Of a stretch of 64,000 nucleotides of DNA, positions 42,371 through 50,268 are shown one piece after another; position 1 is the stretch's first letter, and every line of letters begins with the position of its first letter. The translations under genes were made by a program, and so were the position numbers. A model generated the notes under the pieces. That model searched no databases and was not told the origin of the DNA. It worked only from the letters and a program-made list of their open reading frames with translations. Source of the stretch: Planctomycetota bacterium (GTDB taxonomy: Bacteria; Planctomycetota; PLA2; JAEUHO01); assembly GCA_020631815.1 (NCBI GenBank), contig JACKGW010000006.1, positions 124,001 to 188,000 of the forward strand, in the 5' to 3' direction.

Positions 42371-44371
42371 GTGCCGGACCAGGCGCGGACCGGGAACGTG
42401 CGCCTGCTGCCCGGGCGCTGCCGGGTGTTCGCTCTCGTGGCCTGCTTCCTCGTTGCGGCATGCGGAGGCGACGAGCCGAAGCGCGCGGTCCAGCCTTCGA
42501 GCACGGGCCCGACGTTGCCCACGTTGCCGTCCGTCAGCGACGACGAGATCGCCGCGCGGGCCCTGGAGCACGTGTTACGCGGGCCGGGGCGGGACCTGCT
42601 CACGATGGGCATGGCTCGGGACGCGAACGGCCAGCCGGTCGGCTTCGGGGGCATCTGGGATGGGGCGGTCCATGGCCTCAGTGCGGAGCTCGCACGCAAG
42701 GACCTCCTGGCCCTGCCGGAAGCCACGTTGCGCGCGTTGGCCGCACCGGGTCTGGTGGAGCGCCTGACGAACGTCCACCCCAACAACGAGGAGCCCTGGC
42801 TTGTCGTGTTGGATCTCCTGGCGCGGATGCCCAACGTGCCGTACGAGGCGCTGATCCCCTGGGTGCAGCCGGTCCTCGACGGGCGCGCGAGCCGCTATCT
42901 GCCGGGTCCGGCGATCCGTCTGTTGGCGGCTTCACGGGACGATCGGGCGCGCTCGGCGCTTCGCACGTACGTGGGCGACCACGCCACGTCCGTGGACGTG
43001 CTCGAGGCGGCGACGCGACCGCTGCTGCGTGGTGAGCCGGACGACCGGGCGCTCGCGCTGCGCGTCCTGCTCCGGCACGGGACGGGACAGGCCTGGATCC
43101 GCGTCAGCTCCCATCTCCTCGCAGACCTTCCCTCCGGACAGATCGACCTCGACCGCATGGACGCGCTCGCGTGGTGGGGCGTGATGGCCGAAGGCAGCGG
43201 GCCGACGCTGCCGACCGAGAGGCCGCGCGTAAAGCGATGCGTCCCCGGCGCTCTCGGTGTCGAGCTGGACGATCGCACGCTCCCGGCCGTCGCAGGGCGT
43301 GCGGTGGGTTTGCGTCCGGCCCCCAAGGACGGCTGGGTCCACACCCAAGGGGTGCGCGATCTGGTGGTGCCGCTCATGGCGTACCTGTTCACGGGCGACG
43401 AGCCGGCAGCCGAGGCACGCTGCGACATGGCGCGCCGCGAGCGCGGTCCTTGGGCTGCGACGATCAAGCGGGACATGGCGCTCCACGAGGTCGACCCGGC
43501 GCGCGCGCTACGTGCCAAGCACTGCATGCTGCCCGAGCTCGCCGGCGACGTGCGCGCCGAGGCCGTCGGCACGCTGGAGGCGTGGCTCGCCAACCCCGCC
43601 GGGCCCACCGACGTCGGGCTGCTGTCGCGCGCCATGGCGGGGCTGCCCGACCCCGCGCTGGACAAGGCGTCGCATGCGGTGCTGCTTCGCGTGCTCGCGG
43701 CGCTTCCGCCCGGTGATCTCGGGCTGGCGATTGCGCAGCTGGTCCAGGATCGCGTGGGGCCCGATGACGATGGGCTGGTCGAGTTCGTCGTGCACCTGCT
43801 GCTCGCCGGCGACGAGGTGCAGCAGCAAGTGGCGCGAACCCTGATGCTGCGCCGCCCCGACGCGCGCTACGTCCCGGCCATCGAGAAGCACCTCGCGTCC
43901 CTGCCCCCGGAGGAGGCCCGGTCGGTGTGGCGACGCGCGCTCGTCCTGGTCGCCCAGATCCCCGACCTGCCGGCTCCCGTACGCACCCGCTGGGTCGATG
44001 AGCTGGTGCGTCGCGTGGCCGAGGCGACGCCCGAGCAGGGCGCGCTCTTGGTGGGCGCGCTGCTCGACTTCGGCGAGCTCGGGGCCGGTCGCTTCGCCGC
44101 CGGTCTGCGCGGTCCCCTGCGCTCGCGCTACATGGCGGGCTGGCCGGTGGGCACGGAGCATGTCCCGCAGCAGGTGGCCGAGGCCCTCGTGGGGCCGATC
44201 GGGCCAACGACGGACGCGTCCGAGCTGTACGCTGCGTTGCAGGCCGCGTGGCGCACCTTCCCGCCCACGGCCGCTCCCGCGCTGGCGGCCTTGGCCCAGC
44301 GTGTGGACCCGCCGTATCGGTCCGAGGTGCAGCCGGTGCTCGACCGCGTCCGCCTGCGCGCGATGCGCTAG
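42371..44371 (+). CDS. Lipoprotein with HEAT-type helical repeats
   Basis: A 666-residue lipoprotein. The lipobox FLVAAC follows a hydrophobic stretch (VFALVACFLVAACGGDE), after which the chain is almost wholly helical. Repeats of HEAT type are recognisable (for example LARMPNVPYEALIPWVQPVL, DDRARSALRTYVGDHATSVD). Two GTG codons could serve as start, at 42371 (used) and 42398; the latter would give a conventional 19-residue signal. It begins just after the TolC-type stop and may be co-transcribed with it. Function is unknown. At least seven exported proteins in this window share this repeat type. Confidence 0.82.
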   Translation: MPDQARTGNVRLLPGRCRVFALVACFLVAACGGDEPKRAVQPSSTGPTLPTLPSVSDDEIAARALEHVLRGPGRDLLTMGMARDANGQPVGFGGIWDGAVHGLSAELARKDLLALPEATLRALAAPGLVERLTNVHPNNEEPWLVVLDLLARMPNVPYEALIPWVQPVLDGRASRYLPGPAIRLLAASRDDRARSALRTYVGDHATSVDVLEAATRPLLRGEPDDRALALRVLLRHGTGQAWIRVSSHLLADLPSGQIDLDRMDALAWWGVMAEGSGPTLPTERPRVKRCVPGALGVELDDRTLPAVAGRAVGLRPAPKDGWVHTQGVRDLVVPLMAYLFTGDEPAAEARCDMARRERGPWAATIKRDMALHEVDPARALRAKHCMLPELAGDVRAEAVGTLEAWLANPAGPTDVGLLSRAMAGLPDPALDKASHAVLLRVLAALPPGDLGLAIAQLVQDRVGPDDDGLVEFVVHLLLAGDEVQQQVARTLMLRRPDARYVPAIEKHLASLPPEEARSVWRRALVLVAQIPDLPAPVRTRWVDELVRRVAEATPEQGALLVGALLDFGELGAGRFAAGLRGPLRSRYMAGWPVGTEHVPQQVAEALVGPIGPTTDASELYAALQAAWRTFPPTAAPALAALAQRVDPPYRSEVQPVLDRVRLRAMR

Positions 44372-44396
44372 ATCGCCGGCACGCGCCAGCGCGGTG

Positions 44397-44894
44397 TCAT
44401 GCGCCGAAGCCGCGGATCAGTGCTTGGGCGTGCAGGTGGTACAGGACGAGCGCGCTGTACCCGAGCAGGGCGGCGGCCAGGCAGATGCGGCCCAGCGGCC
44501 AGTTCTTGTGCAAGCACAGGAACGAGGTCGCGACGATCGTGACGACGGTCTTGATCAACACGAACGGGCGGTCGCCCAGATGCAGTGCCGCACGCATGAC
44601 CGGGTTGGCCTCGGTCGCGCCGCTCTTGAGCAGGTCGAGCGTGTACCACGCGTCCAGGAGCGACAAGCCCACGACACCGATGAACGCACCGAGGATCCAA
44701 GGGCCCGGGCGGTCCACGTAGACGAGGTTGCGCTCACCCTCCCGGCGTCCAGCACGCCGCCGGCCCCGGAACAGGTACCGGGAAATCATGGGCGTGGGGC
44801 GCTGGCGGCGATCGGGCCCGCGGTAGCGGGGCGCCGAACCGGTCGGTGACTCCGGCGCCTCAGGCCCCTCTGACGGTTCCCGCCCGGCGTCCAC
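44397..44894 (-). CDS. DUF5658 family membrane protein
   Basis: A 165-residue membrane protein. The cytoplasmic N-terminus ends in GPDRRQRPTPMISRYLFRGR, which is typical of the DUF5658 family, and is followed by an acidic/basic stretch and three or four hydrophobic segments (ILGAFIGVVGLSLLDAWYTL, FVLIKTVVTIVATSFLCL, LAAALLGYSALVLYHLH). Function is not known to me. The GTG at 44894 is only seven bases after the lgt stop, so it is probably co-transcribed with lgt and gcvH. The gene converges on the HEAT lipoprotein gene with 25 bases between stops. Confidence 0.82.
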   Translation of the reverse strand: MDAGREPSEGPEAPESPTGSAPRYRGPDRRQRPTPMISRYLFRGRRRAGRREGERNLVYVDRPGPWILGAFIGVVGLSLLDAWYTLDLLKSGATEANPVMRAALHLGDRPFVLIKTVVTIVATSFLCLHKNWPLGRICLAAALLGYSALVLYHLHAQALIRGFGA

Positions 44895-44901
44895 GAAGGG
44901 G

Positions 44902-45708
44902 TCAGGCCGCCTGGGCGGCGCCGCGCTTGTGCCAACGCGACAGCAAGAGCGCGAGCCCCAGGAAGAACACGGGAATGGAGATCAGCTGGCTCGTGCTGAC
45001 ACGTCCGCCGAAGACCATCCCGCGAGCGACGTCGTCGTCGCGCCAGATCTCGATCACGGCGCGCCCGATCGCGTACAGCACCAGGAACAGCCCCGTCAGC
45101 GCGCCTGCGCCGGGCTTGCGCTTGGCCACGAGCAGCAAGATCCCGAACAGCACCAAGCCGTGCAGCGCGTGATAGAGCTGCGTGGGGTGCAGGGGCTGGC
45201 CGATGTGGCTACCGGGGACCTGGGTGTAGGCCACGGGCGGGAACGTCACGGCCCACGCCAGGTCCGGCGCGATCTTGCCGTAGTTCTCGCCGCTCAGGAA
45301 GCTGGCCTGGCGACCGACGAGGATCGCGAGGCACGCCGCGATCGCCAGGACGTCGAGGAACGCCCAGCCCTTCATCTCGGGCTTGCGCGGCAGGTACCAC
45401 GACAGCCAGAGCAGGCAGGCGATCAGGCCGCCGTACCAGACGAGGCCGCCGTTCCAGATCTCGAGGAACGACATCGGACGCGCCGCGAACTCCTCGTACT
45501 TGAGGAACACGTACGCCATGCGGGCGCCGAGCAGCCCGATGAAGAGCAAGGTGAAGCAGACGGAGAAGACACGCTCCTTGTCCAGGCCCAGCTGCTTGGC
45601 CGCCCGTCGTCGCGCGTACCAGGACGCAACGAGGAACGCGAGCACGATGAACGTGCCGAAGCTGTAGATCTTGATGGACTCGGAGATGTCGACGAGGACC
45701 GGGTGCAT
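44902..45708 (-). CDS. lgt: Prolipoprotein diacylglyceryl transferase
   Basis: Lgt, 268 residues, transfers diacylglycerol from phosphatidylglycerol to the lipobox cysteine of prolipoproteins in the inner membrane, the first step of lipidation. Seven hydrophobic segments are visible. The motifs VWYGGLIACLLWLSWYL, LVGRQASFLSGENYGKIAPD, QPLHPTQLYHAL and GRAVIEIWRDDD correspond to the conserved regions of the family. The usual H-GGL is Y-GGL, and the usual GN-F-NGE is AS-FLSGE, so the sequence is diverged but the essential Arg and Glu remain. At least three lipoproteins in this window would be substrates. It lies downstream of gcvH. Confidence 0.92.
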   Translation of the reverse strand: MHPVLVDISESIKIYSFGTFIVLAFLVASWYARRRAAKQLGLDKERVFSVCFTLLFIGLLGARMAYVFLKYEEFAARPMSFLEIWNGGLVWYGGLIACLLWLSWYLPRKPEMKGWAFLDVLAIAACLAILVGRQASFLSGENYGKIAPDLAWAVTFPPVAYTQVPGSHIGQPLHPTQLYHALHGLVLFGILLLVAKRKPGAGALTGLFLVLYAIGRAVIEIWRDDDVARGMVFGGRVSTSQLISIPVFFLGLALLLSRWHKRGAAQAA

Positions 45709-45747
45709 GCCTTCCCCTTCGTGCGACCGACAGGCGGCGTCGGAGGA

Positions 45748-46131
45748 TCAGGACGCGGCGTCGAGCTGGGCTTCGTACGTGGCCAGGTCCATGAGCGACG
45801 AGGCGTCGTCGTCGGTCTTGATCTTGAACAGCCAGCCGGCGCCGAACGGGTCGCTGGCCAAGGGGCCCTGGTCGTCGCCCAGGGCCGCGTTGACCTCGAC
45901 GATCTCGCCGGCCACGGGGCTGTAGATCTCGCCGACCGCCTTGACGCTCTCGACCTCGCAGACGCTGTCCCCGGCGGAGACCTCGTCGCCGACCTCGGGC
46001 AGCTGCACGAACACCAGGTCACCGAGGTGCTCGACGGCGAAGTCGGTGATGCCGATGGTGGCCACCCCGCCCTGGTAGCGGACCCACTCGTGGGACGAGG
46101 TGTAGCGGATGTCGTTCGGACGATCGGACAT
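45748..46131 (-). CDS. gcvH: Glycine cleavage system H protein
   Basis: GcvH, 127 residues, carries the lipoyl group that shuttles the aminomethyl intermediate between the P and T proteins of the glycine cleavage system. The lipoylated lysine is K64 in VESVKAVGEIYSPV, the usual position, and the fold begins IRYTSSHEWVRYQGG. It follows gcvT in the same orientation after a 158-base gap that contains a GCGGAG/CTCCGC hairpin. gcvP is not in the window. Length is standard. The upstream GC-rich open frame is a shadow and was not used for the start. Confidence 0.96.
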   Translation of the reverse strand: MSDRPNDIRYTSSHEWVRYQGGVATIGITDFAVEHLGDLVFVQLPEVGDEVSAGDSVCEVESVKAVGEIYSPVAGEIVEVNAALGDDQGPLASDPFGAGWLFKIKTDDDASSLMDLATYEAQLDAAS

Positions 46132-46289
46132 GGAACCCTCCCGGGAGCCTTGGACGAGCGGCACATCCTGCCACGGACCCGGCCGACGGCGAGCGTCCGG
46201 GACGGGTGCGCGGAGCCTCCGTGGGAGGCGCCCTCCGCGAGCCGTGCCAGGGCCTCGGGAGGCCGCCCTCGAGCCTGCCGAGCGGGCCC

Positions 46290-47390
46290 TCAGGCGCCGC
46301 GTCGGTAGAACGGGTGCGGGACGACTTGGAGCGGCCAGCGCTTGCCGCGCACGTCGGCCCAGAGCGTCGTGCCCAGGCTCTCGTACCCGGTGTGCACCAA
46401 GGCCCGCGCGATCGTGCGACCCAGCGTGGGACTGACGCCGCCGCTCGTGACGCGGCCTACGCGCTCGCCGTTCTCCGCGGCGTCGAACAGCTCGGTGTCC
46501 GTGCGGGGGACGCGCCCGCCTTCGGCCGCCAGCGAGACGGCGTGGCGTGTCAGGCCATGGGCCTTGCGCGCAGCGAGCGCCGGGATGCCGACGGTCGCCG
46601 TCTTGGCCAAGTCCACGCCGAATCCCAAGTCGGCCTCGAGCGGGTCGATCGACGTGTTGATCTCCTGCCCGTAGAGCGGCATGCCGGCCTCGAGCCGCAA
46701 GAGGTCGCGTGCCCCGAGGCCGATGGGCTCGAGCCCGTGGTCGGCGCCGGTCTCGAGCAACGCCTTCCACGTGGCGACGGCCTCGGCCGGGTCGAAGAAC
46801 AACTCGAAGCCGTCCTCGCCGGTGTAGCCCGTGCGGGCGATCAGGGTGGGAATCCCACGCACGCGTGCGTTGGTGAACGCGTAGTAACGGAGCTTCCCGA
46901 GGTTGGCGTCGCAGAGCGGCTGCAGGACCGCTTCGGAGACGGGCCCCTGCAACGCGATCATCGCCTGGTCGTCCGAGACCTCGCGCACCTGCGCGTCCAA
47001 CCCGGCGGCGTCGCGACGCGACTCCACCCAGGCGCAGTCGTGATCCCGGCCTGTTGCGTTGATCACGATGTGCACGAGGTCGGTATCGCGGTAGACGAGC
47101 ACGTCGTCGAGCGGGAAGCCGCCCTCGTCGAGCAAGAAGCCGTACTTGGCCCGGCCGTGCTTCAGCTTGCCGAGGTTCGCACTGAACACGTGCTCCACCA
47201 ACCGCTCGCGGTCGGGCCCCGTGACCTCCAGGCGGCCCATGTGGCACAGGTCGAAGATGCCACCTCGGGTGCGTACGCAGCGCGTCTCGTCCAAGATGCC
47301 CCGGTACTGGACGGGCATCTCCCAGCCGTGGAAGTCGACCATGCGCGCCCCGAGGGCGACGTGCTGGTCACGGAGCGGCGTATGGCGCAT
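46290..47390 (-). CDS. gcvT: Glycine cleavage system T protein (aminomethyltransferase)
   Basis: GcvT, 366 residues, moves the methylene group from the aminomethyl-lipoyl H protein to tetrahydrofolate, releasing ammonia. Recognisable segments are RHTPLRDQHVALGARMVDFH, GGIFDLCHMGRLEVTGPD, the folate-binding loop ALQGP, IARTGYTGEDGFELFF and IGLGARDLLRLEAGMPLYGQ. Length is standard. It heads the gcvT-gcvH-lgt run on the minus strand; lgt in this context has no clear metabolic link. The last 28 bases before the gene upstream (47.4 kb) leave little space for a separate long promoter. Confidence 0.96.
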   Translation of the reverse strand: MRHTPLRDQHVALGARMVDFHGWEMPVQYRGILDETRCVRTRGGIFDLCHMGRLEVTGPDRERLVEHVFSANLGKLKHGRAKYGFLLDEGGFPLDDVLVYRDTDLVHIVINATGRDHDCAWVESRRDAAGLDAQVREVSDDQAMIALQGPVSEAVLQPLCDANLGKLRYYAFTNARVRGIPTLIARTGYTGEDGFELFFDPAEAVATWKALLETGADHGLEPIGLGARDLLRLEAGMPLYGQEINTSIDPLEADLGFGVDLAKTATVGIPALAARKAHGLTRHAVSLAAEGGRVPRTDTELFDAAENGERVGRVTSGGVSPTLGRTIARALVHTGYESLGTTLWADVRGKRWPLQVVPHPFYRRGA

Positions 47391-47465
47391 GGAGGTCTCC
47401 GATCAGGAGGCGGCACGCTACCACCCCGTGTCTCGGGGTCCACGATGCCCGCGACGAGCCCGAGG

Positions 47466-49148
47466 TCAGCGCTCGTCCCGCTTGCCGACGGCCCGGAAGC
47501 GGCCGCCGGTGGAAGCGGCCAAGTCGTCCATGAAGGCACGGTCGGTGCCCTTGGTGCCCGCCAAGATCGTGTCCACGCGCAGGCCCGCATAGCGGTTGGC
47601 CTTGGCCACCTCCGCCAGCAGCCGGTCGCGGCGTTCGTAGCGTCCGCGGCTGGGCACGCCGTCGGAGAGGAGGACCACGGTGTCGATGTCCTCGCCCAGC
47701 GCGGCCTCGATGGGCTCGAAGAACGCGCCCCAGCCTTTGGCCTCCTGCTTGGCCATCCAGCGCACGGCCTTGGCGCGGTTCCCCGCTGTCAGGGGCTGCA
47801 AGCGATCGAAGGCGCGCTCCAGCTTCGGCTTGGGCGGGTAGGAGCTGGGGTAGCGCCAGACCCAGACGTCCACCAGCGTGCTCTCGGGCAGCTCGGCGAG
47901 CAGCGCCGCGAAGCGTTCGCGCAGTACGTCGAGCTTGCTGCGCCCCTTGGCGTCGCCGTCGTCCTTGCCCATGCTGCCGGACAGGTCGAAGACGAAGACG
48001 AGGCGCTCGCTGGTGATCGGCAGGTCGTAGAACGCGACGGTTTTGGTCCCCGGCTTCCCCGCCGCGTCACGCGGCTCGCGGAAACGGATGCGACCGCCGG
48101 CGTCCGCCTCGGGTCGCTCCCCGGGATCGAACGTCTCGCCACGCGCAGCCCACCAGACGGTCCACAGCTGGGCGTCCGGCGCCACGTCGGCCCCGGTGAT
48201 CGTGACCAGGGCGCGATGGACGTCCTCGCGCACGCGCCCCGTCTCGACCTCGAGACGACGGATCAACGGCATGACGACGGCACTGTTCCAGAGTCGAAGC
48301 GCGGCTTGCACGGCGGCAACGCGGACGCGCCACGAATCGTCGCCCAGCAAGGCGACGAGGACGTCCGTGCCAGGCCCCGGCACCGCCAGGTGGGGGCTCG
48401 GAGAGGGCAGCGAGCGGGCCAGTGCGACACGCGGCTCGGGGGCGGCGTCGGTGAAGACCTCGGTGAAGTCGGACGCAGCGAGCGTGCCCCGTGCGGCCAG
48501 CGCCTGCAGCGCGCCGGCACGCGCGAGCGGGTCCCTGTGGCGCGTCAGGACCTTGCGCAAGGTGTCGTCGACGTCGTCGCTCGTCTCGTAGCGGACGCAG
48601 GCCGACGCCGCGGCCTCGACCACGGCACCCGACTTGTTGCCAAGCAGCGGAAGGAACGCGCCGTCGAGGTCGGGCTTCTCACGCAGGTTCAGCGCGCCCT
48701 GGCACAGGCAGACGAGCACCTCCGCATCCTTCTCCGTGCGCAGGGCCTGGCGGAAGTCCCCTGCCATCTCGGCCCCGCTCGAGAGGCCGAGTGCCGTAGC
48801 CGCCCCGCAGCGCACCTTCGCCGTGCGGTGGCCCAGCAGGCGCTGCGCGAACATCGTGTGCAGGTCGCCGCTGCGGTTGCTGCGGAGCATCTGGATCCAC
48901 GCCGAGACCACCCGGTCGTGCAGGTGCTCGAACGGATCGTCGAGGACGTCGACGAGGGCCTCGGCCGCCTCGGGCGTGGCCAGGTCCGCCAGCTTGCGGA
49001 TCGCGGCCTCGCGCTCGCGTTGCTCGAACGGGTCGCGCTTGTTCTTCTCGAGCTGGACGACGAGGTCCTTGACGTTGTCGTCACGGGCCCACGCCGCAGC
49101 CGGTACCAGGCAGCAGGCGAGCGTCAGCAGCAGGGCGGAGCGCAGCAT
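47466..49148 (-). CDS. Exported HEAT-repeat and von Willebrand factor A protein
   Basis: A 560-residue exported protein. After the signal peptide (MLRSALLLTLACCLVPAAAW) come HEAT repeats (about 45-330), with repeats such as LGHRTAKVRCGAATALGLSS and LGDDSWRVRVAAVQAALRLW. The C-terminal part (about 360-560) is a von Willebrand factor A domain with the metal-binding motif DLSGSMGKD (DxSxS) and VVLLSDGVPSRGRYERRD, where a second aspartate is expected. VWA domains bind proteins through the metal site, so this probably acts in protein interactions outside the cytoplasm. It is upstream of gcvT in the same direction but separated by 76 bases, and may be an independent gene. Confidence 0.9.
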   Translation of the reverse strand: MLRSALLLTLACCLVPAAAWARDDNVKDLVVQLEKNKRDPFEQREREAAIRKLADLATPEAAEALVDVLDDPFEHLHDRVVSAWIQMLRSNRSGDLHTMFAQRLLGHRTAKVRCGAATALGLSSGAEMAGDFRQALRTEKDAEVLVCLCQGALNLREKPDLDGAFLPLLGNKSGAVVEAAASACVRYETSDDVDDTLRKVLTRHRDPLARAGALQALAARGTLAASDFTEVFTDAAPEPRVALARSLPSPSPHLAVPGPGTDVLVALLGDDSWRVRVAAVQAALRLWNSAVVMPLIRRLEVETGRVREDVHRALVTITGADVAPDAQLWTVWWAARGETFDPGERPEADAGGRIRFREPRDAAGKPGTKTVAFYDLPITSERLVFVFDLSGSMGKDDGDAKGRSKLDVLRERFAALLAELPESTLVDVWVWRYPSSYPPKPKLERAFDRLQPLTAGNRAKAVRWMAKQEAKGWGAFFEPIEAALGEDIDTVVLLSDGVPSRGRYERRDRLLAEVAKANRYAGLRVDTILAGTKGTDRAFMDDLAASTGGRFRAVGKRDER

Positions 49149-49332
49149 CGGGCGGAGGATAGCGGGCTCCGAGGCGCGCTCGCCACCAGGCCATCAAGAG
49201 GGGGCAAAGCGATGGGGGCGCCCACGGCCGCTCCGCGCCGTGCGCTCCCGCGAGGCCCGAAGGCTAACGGTCCTTCCGCCTGGGGGGTAAAGTCCCGGGG
49301 GCTTGTCGGCCGATGCGAGGGAGGATCTGTCC

Positions 49333-49524
49333 GTGCGTACCGTCGACCACCGCTTGCTCCGTTGCCGCGCCGCGCTGGCCGTGCTGCTCCTGACCCTTCT
49401 CGGGCTCGGGGGCTGCGCCAGCCAGTCCGTGGACTGCGAGTGCGGCGCGTGGCCCCCCGGGCGCTTCGGACCGACCTGTCCGTCGCTTTGCCAGGATCCG
49501 CCGCCGGATCGCTGCTGCCCGTAG
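49333..49524 (+). CDS. Small cysteine-rich lipoprotein (63 residues)
   Basis: A 63-residue lipoprotein. From the GTG at 49333 the signal is VRTVDHRLLRCRAALAVLLL, then the lipobox LLGLGGC. The mature part is only about 30 residues and carries six further cysteines (DCECGAW, PTCPSLCQDPPPDRCCP), which suggests a disulfide-bonded or metal-binding peptide anchored in a membrane. A TAAAGT -10-like hexamer is at 49288-49293. A second tiny lipoprotein with four cysteines follows 53 bases later. I do not recognise the family. Confidence 0.7.
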   Translation: MRTVDHRLLRCRAALAVLLLTLLGLGGCASQSVDCECGAWPPGRFGPTCPSLCQDPPPDRCCP

Positions 49525-49577
49525 ATCGCCTCTTCGCGGCGGAGCCTCATCCCCCGACATCCACCCCTGGAGTCCCC

Positions 49578-49721
49578 ATGCGCGTTCGTACCTTCCGTGT
49601 CCTCGCCGTTCTCGCCCTCACGCTGGGCACGCTCGCCCTGGCCGGCTGCATGAAGGCCCGCTGCAACGACCCCTGGGGCTGCTACGAGCCCTGCGACCTG
49701 TTGGGCGGCCCCTGCCAGTAG
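49578..49721 (+). CDS. Very small cysteine-rich lipoprotein (47 residues)
   Basis: A 47-residue lipoprotein too short for many gene finders. MRVRTFRVLAVLALTLGTLA is a convincing signal ending in the lipobox LALAGC, after which the mature chain (about 25 residues) has four cysteines (ARCNDPWGCYEPCDLLGGPC). The spacing of cysteines resembles that of the neighbouring lipoprotein, so the two may be a pair that arose by duplication. The stop TAG is followed at once by the sequence GTTTGCACGACGC and a hairpin, as is the stop of the ATP-grasp gene at 15433. Function is unknown. Confidence 0.65.
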   Translation: MRVRTFRVLAVLALTLGTLALAGCMKARCNDPWGCYEPCDLLGGPCQ

Positions 49722-49755
49722 GTTTGCACGACGCTCGTGTCGCGCGAGCGACCAG

Positions 49756-49810
49756 GGTGTCTGATCCCGCGCAGCGGAGCTCTGCGACGCGGGGCGCGGG
49801 GTCTGACACC
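49756..49810. terminator. Imperfect palindrome after the small lipoprotein genes
   Basis: GGTGTCTGATCCCGCGC (49756-49772) pairs with GCGCGGGGTCTGACACC (49794-49810) at 15 of 17 positions, loop 21 bases. It may be a terminator or a REP-type element; the remaining bases of the 49722-49920 gap hold nothing I can name. Confidence 0.5.
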
Positions 49811-49920
49811 CGAGGTGGGCCTCCGCACCCCGGCTGCGCAGCCTTCGTCGACCGGCCCGGTTGCGCCCATCGAGCCGACCCTCGGTTTGGACGAAGGCCG
49901 AGCGTCCGTCTCCGGGGCTG

Positions 49921-50226
49921 CTACGCCTTCTCGATCGTGGCCGTGAGGGGAAACCCGCGCGGGCGGGCGAGGGAGTGGACCTGTTCCACGTAGAGCTCGG
50001 CCCGCTCGAAGCTGGTGATGGTCACGATGGCCAAGCCGGTGCGGTGGACCTTGAGGGTCAGCTCGACGGCTTCCTCGGCCGGCTTCGCGAACACGCGCAT
50101 GAGCAGCCACACCACGAAGTCGATCGTGGTGACGTCGTCGTCGTGCAGCAACACCTTCCACCGCGGCGCTTCTTGCGTCCGGGTGTCGGTCGTCTGCTCC
50201 GGCTCGACGACGGGGGCTTCGGGCAT
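49921..50226 (-). CDS. clpS: ATP-dependent Clp protease adaptor ClpS
   Basis: ClpS, 101 residues, brings N-degron substrates to the ClpAP protease. The core motif is WKVLLHDDDVTTIDFVVWLL, with the acidic DD pair and Met/Val pocket that bind the N-terminal residue, followed by HRTGLAIVTITSFERAELYV. The N-terminal tail (EAPVVEPEQTTDTRTQEAP) is acidic and disordered as in other ClpS proteins, and that region engages ClpA. clpA is not in the window. The gene lies 42 bases downstream of the very large VIT/VWA gene's 3' end... more precisely, it is upstream of no other minus-strand gene and probably has its own promoter in the 50227-50268 gap or beyond. Confidence 0.95.
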   Translation of the reverse strand: MPEAPVVEPEQTTDTRTQEAPRWKVLLHDDDVTTIDFVVWLLMRVFAKPAEEAVELTLKVHRTGLAIVTITSFERAELYVEQVHSLARPRGFPLTATIEKA

Positions 50227-50268
50227 GCCCCCAGGGTAGCCGGACGCTCGCGACGTTCGGGCTGACGG

